Below, piece by piece: positions 55,601 through 64,000 of a DNA stretch of 64,000 nt. The notes beneath the pieces are model-generated. The model was not told the DNA's origin. It worked only from the letters and a program-made list of their open reading frames with translations, and made no database searches. The position numbers and the translations under genes were made by a program. This DNA comes from Setaria digitata (taxonomy: Eukaryota > Nematoda > Chromadorea > Rhabditida > Setariidae), in NCBI GenBank assembly GCA_003640385.1, contig RCAB01000280.1, positions 1-64,000 of the forward strand, in the 5' to 3' direction. Positions within the stretch are counted from its first letter, which is position 1, and each line of letters opens with the position of its first letter.

Positions 55601-56575
55601 GACCGAGGTTGAAATGTAAAATGATTAGTTTGAAATCTTATCAATATTAAATCATAATTAATTACTTGTGACAGGTGTGCTGAATGCAGTATAGCTGTTA
55701 AGGAAATCTAATTTTAGCCAGAAATGTCATGGAAATAAGGAAATTATTGAAAATGGGCACATTTCAATGAGCTATAAGTAATGTTCCAGGAGGCAATTAA
55801 ATGCATCTATTTAGCAGTGTAAGTTAGCTTTTTGTCGAGAGTTCTTAAAATTTGTCAATTTTTGTAAACAATTTAATTACTTAATTCTTGAATAAGAGGA
55901 TGAATAATGGACAAATCTGCAAAATTTCAATAAACGGGTCATTAAGATGAAAACTAAAATATTCTGGACATCATCTAGTAGCATATTATTATTATGTGTT
56001 ATCGTAATTACAATATATACTTGTTATTCGTAATTTTTATCCATCATTTATCATTATTAAGTTGTATACTGTTGTGTATTATTGTTTTCATTATTAATTG
56101 AATTTTATTATTATTTTTTTACCATCTTATCTTTATTCATTAATGTAGCTGTTGTATTAATTATGATTATTAATTATTGCCTTGCTAATTGTTTATTGTT
56201 TTTGCTAAATATTGTTGTTAAGATACAGTTCTGTGCTCTAATTGACCAAAATAAAAACACACATTGTTTTTAATTCTTAAAGGCTTTTTTTTTTTGTTTA
56301 ATTGCTGATCAAGCAGAAATGTTTCAAATAATTAATTACAAAATGCAATGTGAATGACAATAAAATTATTGTAAAAATAATGTATTGCAAATGTGTCACC
56401 AACAGTTTTACTTTCATCTTCTGTAACTTATCAAAAACAAATGAGAAATGAATACAAAAAAATATATTTTCTGTATTCAATTAATTAGCCCTAAGTATAA
56501 TTAATTTGCATAATTATTCAATGAAATCAAAGAAATTTAAATTTTATGTAATATTTGATTTCGTCAGTCACTGTG
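49617..56575. other. Intergenic region upstream of the Ly6-like gene
   Basis: No supported gene over 7 kb. It contains GATAAT repeats (51134-51152), a near-perfect palindrome (52532-52550), a (CA)n run (53309-53324), ATTATC repeats (54311-54332) within a longer ATCATT-rich stretch (about 54233-54540), and many A/T homopolymers. Open frames here are short and compositionally biased. Confidence 0.6.
52532..52550. repeat. 19-base near-palindrome
   Basis: TTACGGTAC and GTACCGTAA flank a single A, giving nine-base perfect arms. GGTACAG is also found at about 52311-52317. No function is evident. Confidence 0.8.
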
Positions 56576-56647
56576 TCCTCGGTAGTATAGTGGTGAGTAT
56601 CCGCGCCTGTCACGTGCGAGACCCGGGTTCGATTCCCGGCCGGGGAG
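56576..56647 (+). tRNA. trnD-GUC: tRNA-Asp (GTC)
   Basis: 72 bases without an intron. The acceptor stem TCCTCGG pairs with CCGGGGA, with discriminator G at 56647. The anticodon loop CTGTCAC (56607-56613) holds GTC at 56609-56611. The T arm CCGGG-TTCGATT-CCCGG is intact. The internal A box (TAGTATAGTGG region) and B box (GGTTCGATTCC) are intact. A T5 run at 56655-56659 is a pol III terminator. Confidence 0.98.
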
Positions 56648-56654
56648 GAGACTC

Positions 56655-56659
56655 TTTTT
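56655..56659 (+). terminator. Pol III terminator of the plus-strand tRNA-Asp
   Basis: TTTTT eight bases after the tRNA 3' end. Confidence 0.85.
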
Positions 56660-57314
56660 CCTTCCTTAATTTTGATTAACAATTTGAGTGAAACTCATCT
56701 CTACTACAATAAATTTGACTGATACAGTATCATTACAGTATGCCGCTTTTTATCAGTGTTGCAGTTTGTTTTATTCTGCTCTAAAAATAATTATCCAATC
56801 AAAATATGCTAACTGATATTTTCAGTTTTATCCCGTCCCCTATTTTCTTTTTTTTTTAATTCAAATCCATCTTTACAATAGAAATGTTAGAAATGTATCA
56901 AAGTGATAAGGTAATATCATAGAAATGAGAAGGATCATTGAGGAAAATGATAGAGGACGAGATAGAACTGTACTCTGTTAAAAAAAAAAAAAAAAAAAAT
57001 TAAACAGTCAAAGGTTTAATTAATGATTTGAAACATCATCAGTTATTTGTGATGATATTGTCGACTGGAATGATCTGACTACTAAATTTTTTGACATTTC
57101 AGGAATCTGATCCATGCTTAATGGCATCATTAATCATATTATTTGTAATAATTCATGAAACTAAACTCAATAAATGTTTATATTTAAAAAAAAAACGCGA
57201 AAGTATTTTAAAAGTGTCTCCAAGTAAAGTGCCGAGTATGAGAACGGTGGCTCACTTCACCGGTTGAAATAACAAAAAACTGCAAACATTTCAGATATTT
57301 TGAATAAGAGGAAG

Positions 57315-57320
57315 AAAAAG
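57315..57320 (-). terminator. Pol III terminator of the minus-strand tRNA-Asp
   Basis: CTTTTT on the minus strand, six bases after the tRNA 3' end. Confidence 0.85.
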
Positions 57321-57325
57321 TGTCT

Positions 57326-57397
57326 CTCCCCGGCCGGGAATCGAACCCGGGTCTCGCACGTGACAGGCGCGGATACTCACCACTATACTACCGAGGA
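57326..57397 (-). tRNA. trnD-GUC: tRNA-Asp (GTC), identical second copy
   Basis: Reading the minus strand from 57397 gives the same 72 bases as the plus-strand copy, with GTC anticodon and intact arms. The 3' flank also matches in part, including a CTTTTT terminator (57315-57320). Both copies look functional. Confidence 0.98.
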
Positions 57398-57672
57398 CCA
57401 CACCATTGTATCTTTAAAATTGAGTGATACAGTTGGGATAAAATTTAAAGGTTTTTTTTTTATAAAATTATTTGGCCGTGTTTTTCTCTTTATTGTTTTT
57501 AACATATTCTTATCATGAATTTTTCACTTTAACATTCTTATCACAACTTTTAACATTTAAATAATTTTTTCCAAGTGAAAAAGTTGGAAAACAAATCACA
57601 GAAAAAATTGTGCTTAAATTCTATCAAAATATATTTAGCTCTGCTGTAAAATTTATGTGAAATATACGAGGA

Positions 57673-57826
57673 GGTGAACAGTAGAGAGGTGAAAGTTGAG
57701 AGGTGAACAGTAGAGAGGTGAAAGTTGAGAGGTGAACAGTAGAGAGGTGAAAGTTGAGAGGTGAACAGTAGAGAGGTGAAAGTTGAGAGGTGAAAATTGA
57801 GGAGATATGAGCTGAGGCGGTGAAAG
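57673..57826. repeat. 29-base minisatellite, four copies plus degenerate end
   Basis: Copies start at 57673, 57702, 57731 and 57760 and are identical by eye. Each is a 15-base half (GGTGAACAGTAGAGA) plus a 14-base half (GGTGAAAGTTGAGA), so the unit itself arose from a shorter duplication. From 57789 to about 57826 the repeat decays. Ser/Leu-rich minus frames across it are repeat translations, not genes. Confidence 0.95.
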
Positions 57827-58130
57827 CTGAATCTGAAAAAGATGGATATTTTGAATATTTTTGCTTAGCATTATCCAATTTCTTTCAATCATCTAGTTGT
57901 GTAAATTTTTGCTATTTGTAATTTTATTTTTAAAACAGCCACTGACAGTCTTAAAATGCTTCACATTTTATGCACATTTTACAAATTTAAAATTTAAATT
58001 TCACCATTGAAGCGAGAAAATCTCGAAAATACTATACATTCCACTGCTCTGCAACGAAACATATCGATCATTCGTAAATCGTTTATGATGATATTTCATT
58101 CATCCATCTGCCTTCTTCCCTAATCTTTTC

Positions 58131-58208
58131 CTTACCTTTACCCTACCCTATTCCTACCCATGTATTCTATCACTTACCCTACCCTATCCCTACCCATGTA
58201 TTCTACCG
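58131..58208. repeat. Two-copy tandem repeat with TACCC motifs
   Basis: 58131-58172 and 58173-58208 both contain CTTACC, TACCCTA and CCTACCCATGTATTCTA. The motif is not the nematode telomere repeat TTAGGC. Confidence 0.8.
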
Positions 58209-59375
58209 CTTACCCTCCTAACATTTCATGTTGACATAAATACAAACAATTCCTATCTAATAACAAGTCTCTACCCATAACATTCTCCAATCAATTATAT
58301 TCCAACTATCTCCTAGAAGATCATTTATGCAATCCTCCTCCAAAATAGTTATTATGCTATTTACAAATATATATATTTGTACCTGTTTGTGCATGTGTGT
58401 GTGTGTCCCACATCCAGGTCATAGGTTAATTTGCTAACATTTAAACTATGCGATTCACTTCATCATAGCATTATTTCTTATATCATCAGTACTATTGCTG
58501 CTATTAATTTTTAACATTAATATTATTATTAATTACTTATTTATTACCCAGTAATTATCATTTATTATATTATTTATTGTTTTATTTATTATATTATCAC
58601 TTTACTGCTTGTTGCATTATTTCATTATTATTAATATTAATTACCACTATTATCAAATATTGTTATTGCTAATTGCTATTAGCATCAATTTTTTCGTTTT
58701 TTTTTTCGATTTGTTACTACTTTACTAATTTGATTAGTATTACGATTACGAATTGTAAATATCGTTAATATTGCTGTTATAAATTAACCCTTACATATTC
58801 TATTCATTATTATTTGTTATCAATATTATTATTTCATCGTCATTGATTCATCACGTTGATATTATCAGCATTAATTGTACAAATATTTTATTACGCAAAT
58901 AATGGATTAACTGGATGATTCGAATTTTATCATATTTAGGATGAAATTTCTGAACTTGTCTAGAAATTATTTCAAATTCAATATTAGATATTTATCACAG
59001 AAAAAAAAAAAAAAAAAAAGATAACAGATTGATTAATATCATGATATGAATCGAATGTTTACAAATGTTGGATAATGTTTATAAAATCCGGAATTTGATT
59101 TTCAAATTTGACATTTTTCAATTTGTTCATTATTCACATTAATATTAGTCGCAACGGATTCCTCCGGACAGTTAGTTATCAGCCGGAAAAGAATGATTTG
59201 TTTCATAAATCAATCAAGTGTTATTTTGGGCTATTATAGATATTAAATGGTTGATTAAACGTTAACAAATTTCATATACATATATATATATTTTTAATTC
59301 TTTTTAAGAAAAAAAGTTCATTTTTAATTTTGCTTACGTCAGGATTCCTTCTTCATCTATTTTTTTTTCCTAAAG

Positions 59376-59982
59376 ATGCTCGAACCTCTATACATGCAGC
59401 GCTATGATCATCGCTTTAATGGTGAGCTAATAATTAGCTCCCAAAAATAATTATTGATAAAATTTTTTCACTTTAATTCTCATACTATTATTATTATTGT
59501 ATAAATTAATTTAAATGTAAATATTTAATTTAAAAAAGACAAAATGAAAATTTCGAATTTTACAAAGTAAATTTTCTCATTTCCTTTTTACTGACTTTTT
59601 CATTTTTCTCATCACTTTTCAACTTCTTTTTTCCTTTTAATTTGAGAATTTTTCTAACAGATCCATTACCATTTGGAAGCGACATGACATATAGTACCAC
59701 TGCCGTTAATTCCGTTTGGACATCAGACGATACGAAACATGCCATTCTGTTTTCATTGGTACCAGGTGCTTTATCGGCATGTGCTGCAACATCATTTCGA
59801 AAGGAGAGAAATTTAGTCGAATGGTGGCTTGTATGTTTTGTTTTATATTAATTAAATTAGTTAATTATTCTAATTATTGTAGGAGAAAGGAAAAACGTGC
59901 AAAAAAAAAATTTTTATTTTTGATTATAATCAGTGCTAAAATTCATACCAATTATTTTAATGTAAAGTTGGTTTTTTTCTTT

Positions 59983-60018
<36 letters not shown>

Positions 60019-61443
60019 AGGCATCAAAGAAACCAAATTGGGCACCAGAAAATCCAGTATTTTATGGATTATTTGATTTTATGACAATTGCGCCTCTTGG
60101 TTATGCATCATATGTGGCATATAAATTTGGCGGAGGTTGGTCCACTTTTTTTTTTTCTTCGTAGTCACATATCATTAAGGTCTTTTTTCTTTCTTTTACC
60201 TGTGAAGGTAAACCTTAGCAGATGACAGTGATAAAACAAATACTGCTAATCTTCTTAGCCAGGTGATTAATATGAATATCAAAAATTTTATTCGTGATGA
60301 AAAAACTTTATTTATTGTGAAATTATGTTGCTAAATGGGTATTTTTTTTTACTGCAATAAAAAGCAAAACAAAACTTGAAAATTTCAACCTTTCATAATT
60401 TAACATTTTTAATAATCTTTTTTTAGCTTTTCATTTTTTTTTTTTAGGTCTTTCCAATAATAGCACAAAACTGGCATTAGCATTATATGGTAGCAGTATA
60501 ATGTCCGCATTTTTAACAATGTCATTGGTAAAGAGAAAAAATTATCTTTGGGTTAATTTTTGCTTTTTAATTCAATTTAAAAGAAAACAAAAAATTCTGA
60601 TATAATAACATTAAGTTGATAATAACTGTCCGCCTCAGCTTTTTTCTCTTCTTTTCCTACAGGATGATAGTTTTTTATCGCTGGAATGAATTTCAATTTA
60701 AATTTCAAATAATCAATTTCTAACCTTTTAAATTTCAGCTCTTCCGTAATACGCTTATAATGCATTTGACTGGTGCTGGTGCAGCATTTGCATTCTTTAA
60801 GGTACACTGTTATCAACTACTATATTTTTAACAAAAATTTTTGTTGAAAAATAAAATTTCGATATGTTTTAAAATGAATAACAAATTAATACATGAATAA
60901 AAATTTTCGTTAAATTAAAAATTGATAATTAAGGAAGAAGTTTAATGGAAATCTCGGTCTGTTAATCTTTATCATGTTTGTTGTACAATTTTGTCCAGTT
61001 AAGCAAATTTTGCAAATTTAAGTAAGCCAAAAGTTGTGCTACCGGAAAATGAAACTAGACGAAAATGCTACTATAAAAACAATTTCCATACTATATTAAA
61101 GTGTAATAATTTCACACTATTATTTAGATTTTTTTTTTATTTTTTGTATTCAAAAATTAAAAAGAGAAAAAAGGAAATGAAGAATTGTAATACTGCATAT
61201 TTTAAAGTTTTTTTCTGCGTTGCAACAATTTTCGCAAAAAAAAAACTTTAAAATATGCAGTAATAAAATTTGTTATTTCTTTTTCTCTTTTTAATTTTTG
61301 AAATTTCTTAAATCTTAAAGATTGATCATAAAGCTGGCCTGCTATTAGCACCGTACGTCTTGTGGACCGGATTTTACACGTTTCTCACGTACGCTATGAA
61401 CAAACTGAATACATCAGAAGCAGGCGAACGTTCAATTATGTGA
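59376..61443 (+). CDS. tspo: Translocator protein TSPO/MBR family (6 exons)
   Basis: Exons: 59376-59421, 59661-59830, 60021-60135, 60448-60527, 60739-60801, 61321-61443. Phases close to 198 residues ending ERSIM-stop. Five membrane helices fit about residues 43-61, 84-105, 115-135, 139-157 and 162-183. The family signature is clear: KKPNWAP (75-81) matching the KPxWxPP loop after helix 1, GYASYVAY in helix 2, and HKAGLLLAPYVLWTGFYTFL in helix 5. L180-T-Y182-AMN-K186 fits a CRAC cholesterol-binding pattern. The family acts in the outer mitochondrial membrane, binding cholesterol and porphyrins. The protein has about 40 residues before helix 1, longer than usual. The ATG sits directly after an AAAG acceptor-like sequence, so it may be a trans-splice site, or this may be an internal exon with the true start upstream. 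Confidence 0.93.
61151..61300. repeat. Imperfect inverted repeat (arms about 64 bases) in the last TSPO intron
   Basis: Left arm 61151-61214, right arm about 61236-61300. The inner 24 bases (TACTGCATATTTTAAAG plus T7, against its complement) are perfect. The outer parts share CAAAAATTAAAAAGAGAAAAA with small indels between. The loop is about 21 bases. It lies 20 bases before the acceptor of the last exon. Confidence 0.85.
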
Positions 61444-63566
61444 ATTTATAAACTTTCGGATTTCATTTTTGCTTTTTATTTTTTTTTCCCTCTCTTTTTT
61501 CCTGCCTTCATTTACTTCCTTTCAAATATGCAAACATTTTGATTATACTCCATATAAATTTTTTCTTCACTAGGTGAAAAAATTTTCAAAATAAATTTCG
61601 AAAAGTTTTTTTCTGTAACTTCCGTTTTTCAAAAAATAATTTGATGATTTTCAATCATTGTTTGTAATGAATCGACAAATTTACTATTTCATTTTCATTT
61701 GTCCATCTTTCCTTTTCAAATTTTTCCCGATAAAGTTTGCAATTTTTAAAAATTTACAAAAACAAAATTAAAAATGAAATTTGATTTATGTTTTTGAATG
61801 TGTAGTATGATTCTATAGAAAAAAGATTCAACTTGTCTTTTGTTTTATTCTCTCTTGTACCATTCATTTTTGACTGATAATAAAGTTTTTTTTTATCACT
61901 GTTTAACAAACAATAAACAATCCCTCAATACATATGACTGATTGTTTAATCACGATTAATCATGAACAGTTATGATTAATTGCATTCCACAATCATATTA
62001 ATTATCATAAAAAATGCGAATATAATTTTCGTTCCATTTACGAATACTTTATCAAGCGGAAATGCTTACTACAATATTGAATGCATCCGGAAAGTTATTC
62101 CGATATGAGAGGAACTTGTGCGTTCGCGTTTTAATAACGTTTCAGGTTTTGCATTGTTTTTTTTTTTTGCCATAAATTGCATTATTAATTTGGTAAATTG
62201 TCGAGGAATGAAATTGTATTGCTTAGATTGTCTTCAGTGGTTTTTAATTATAGGCCTGTTTTTAGTTTTTCGGTCAAGATTTCCTTCCGGTTTCAGAATG
62301 TTTTCAAGAAGGTTGGTACTGAACAGTGTTTTCGTAGTCAAAGGAGCAATGGCAGCTCGATTTCAGGTTTATTACTGGAAAACAGTCATTGAACTGGTTA
62401 AAAGCATAGCTCTGAATTGATAAAATTGAAGTTAAAACTGTAAAAATTAATTGTTTAAATTTAATGCAAATTGCGAAAATTCGTAAGCTTTTCGAATCTT
62501 TTCCGAATTAAATTTCCAATCCTGTAATCAACTTTCGAAAATTTTCTTTTGATGGTGAATGAATCTGTACTGAAGAACAAGGAAAAAGAAAATGGTATAA
62601 CCTTGAATTTTTCAAAATTTGAAGAGAATTCCTTTTATCATTTATCAATTATGCATGCTAAGTTTTATCAATTTGGCTATGCTCTGGAATAAGTCCAAAA
62701 TATGCAGGCAAGAGATTTGCAAAATAATCATTTAGCTTTACTGATAAAGAAAAAAACAAGGAAGATTAGGGAGTGGAAATAATTAGAAGACTAGATGAAA
62801 TAATTTTGATGAAATATAAAATAATTTTATCATCCAGTAGTATCATTTACTGTCAACATTCAATGAATGCAGCATTATTCAATATTTTATGAAAAGATTT
62901 TATGCCTTACTTAATAATGAAATTTTTATTCCATGTCAAATAAATTCGATTTTTGGCATTTTTATATTTTACATTATAATGGTTAATGCATAAGGGTAAA
63001 AGAAAAATCGTTAGTCGTTAAAAATCGTTAGAATAGGAGTAGTTAATAATATTAAAATTAAAATGAATTTAATTCAGCCCAATCATCAATGATTTTCCGG
63101 AATATTCCGGATAAGACAGTTTGCCCGAAAATGTAATTTCAAACCTTTCTTTTCGCATTTCATTTTCAAGAATCGAACTAAGTAATAAATAATGAAGAAA
63201 AAAAAAAAAAAAGAGAAAGAATAAGGAAGCGAAGGTGTTATCATTTGCTTTCGAAAAAAAAAAAAAATAAAGTTTCCAGCTTCTTTCTTATTAATTATCT
63301 GGAAGTTTTTCTCATAACCATCCCGGTATCTCCTAAACAACATCCTCCCTGTAATTTTCAATCATTCAGACATATAGAAAGAAGTTTCCACTGCAACTAT
63401 CCCCGGTATATACCAAAATTTATATCTAATATTAACTATCAATATTGCAAAATGTGAAAGTGCCAAAATTACACTGTGAAGTTTAGAAATTGAAAAAAAA
63501 TAAAGTGGAAGTTTCAATTGGATCGATAATGTTTATTATAAAAAAAAACTTGTTTGCGTCAGACAA
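61444..63566. other. TSPO 3'UTR and intergenic region
   Basis: No gene can be supported. An open frame at 62118-62420 (+) has a less AT-biased composition than its surroundings and a hydrophobic N-terminal half, but no recognisable domain. The rest is AT-rich with homopolymers. Confidence 0.5.
61879..61884 (+). terminator. Candidate poly(A) signal of TSPO
   Basis: AATAAA about 435 bases after the TSPO stop codon. Earlier weak variants cannot be excluded. Confidence 0.4.
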
Positions 63567-63682
63567 ATGCAACAACCTATCGTTTCTCTAAAAGATTATT
63601 ATGCTGTTGGTGAAGTGAAAAGCAATTTTGCCAAACAATTGTTTCAGCAAATTTCAATCACAAGAAATGTACGGTTATCATG
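63567..63682 (+). CDS. Candidate first exon of a gene running off the right edge
   Basis: ATG at 63567 opens 38 codons plus two bases (MQQPIVSLKDYYAVGEVKSN, continuing to NVRLS) ending at a good GTAAGA donor after 63682. GCGTCAG ends four bases upstream of the ATG, which fits a spliced-leader acceptor. Amino acid usage is balanced, unlike the Lys/Phe/Asn-rich noise frames nearby. The next exon is not visible before 64000. I do not recognise the protein. Confidence 0.5.
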
Positions 63683-64000
63683 GTAAGAGAATTTTCTTTC
63701 AATCAATTAATTATCAAAATTTTATCAATTTCTTTCATTCACACTGTTGGAATAGATTAGAAAATCCCTTTTGTAGTTGATAATAATTTATGAATATTTT
63801 CTAAACATTTTATTAAGAGCATGAAAAAAAAAAATTTAAAACATTTAATTAATTATGAAATGGAATTAAAAGAATTTTATGCGATAGTAAATATACTTTG
63901 GAATTAATAATTTTGCCAAATAGTAATAAAAATAATTTTTTTTTTTTGTTTTGCTCAATTGAAAAAAATGAAAAAAAAATTGAAAAAAAAAGTACACAAT
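63683..64000. other. Probable intron, right edge
   Basis: AT-rich sequence after the candidate donor at 63683, with no coding signal. Confidence 0.4.

Larger units (their letters stand above)
56648..57325. other. Spacer between the convergent tRNA-Asp genes
   Basis: 678 bases, AT-rich, no gene recognised. A poly-A run sits at about 56981-56999. Confidence 0.7.
57398..59375. other. Intergenic region between tRNA-Asp and TSPO
   Basis: No gene supported. It holds the 29-base minisatellite (57673-57788), a duplicated CTTACCCTACCC-type block (58131-58208), a GTGTGT run near 58393-58405 and ATT-rich repeats at 58480-58870. Confidence 0.6.

Noticed and set aside
57673..57788. Possible CRISPR array
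   Set aside because: The 29-base repeats are directly adjacent without unique spacers, and the genome is eukaryotic. It is a minisatellite.
57624..57892. Two minus-strand frames rich in Ser/Leu/Thr repeats
   Set aside because: They are direct translations of the 29-base minisatellite in two frames. No start context or domain supports a gene.
58131..58208. TACCC-rich block as an interstitial telomere
   Set aside because: The nematode telomere unit is TTAGGC/GCCTAA. This block is a two-copy longer repeat with a different core.

Overview
The window is strongly AT-rich eukaryotic DNA with small exons, GT..AG introns ending in short T-rich acceptors of the TTTTCAG or TTTTAG kind, long A/T homopolymer runs and many microsatellites. 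A complete paramyosin gene whose translation is plainly nematode (UNC-15-like), together with candidate trans-splice acceptors just upstream of several start codons, points to a nematode. The base composition and the large gappy introns would suit a spirurid or filarial worm, but the species is an inference and is not proven by the sequence.

Layout, left to right. 219-22408, minus strand: a seven-exon gene for a tandem C2-domain, synaptotagmin-like protein of about 597 residues with a 9.3 kb intron. 22409-29153: a divergent intergenic region with AAT, GA and CACGTA-type repeats. 29154-43028, plus strand: the complete 17-exon paramyosin gene (879 residues), with every splice phase checked. 46260-49616, minus strand: a complete four-exon gene for a small secreted, probably GPI-anchored Ly6/three-finger protein of 192 residues. 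56576-56647 (+) and 57326-57397 (-): two identical, convergent tRNA-Asp(GTC) genes. 59376-61443, plus strand: a six-exon TSPO/MBR translocator protein of 198 residues. 63567-63682: a candidate first exon of a further plus-strand gene that runs off the right edge.

The genes look like independent single-copy nematode genes and not an operon or a coordinated system. Paramyosin is a thick-filament protein of muscle, the C2 and Ly6 proteins fit membrane-trafficking or surface roles, and TSPO is an outer mitochondrial membrane protein. I see no transposon coding sequence, CRISPR array or prokaryotic-type cluster. The points most worth a second look are a C2 protein that seems to have lost most calcium ligands, a candidate alternative first exon for it, a long inverted repeat in the last TSPO intron, the inverted identical tRNA pair, several minisatellites, and an apparent unmerged assembly overlap around the N at 5879.
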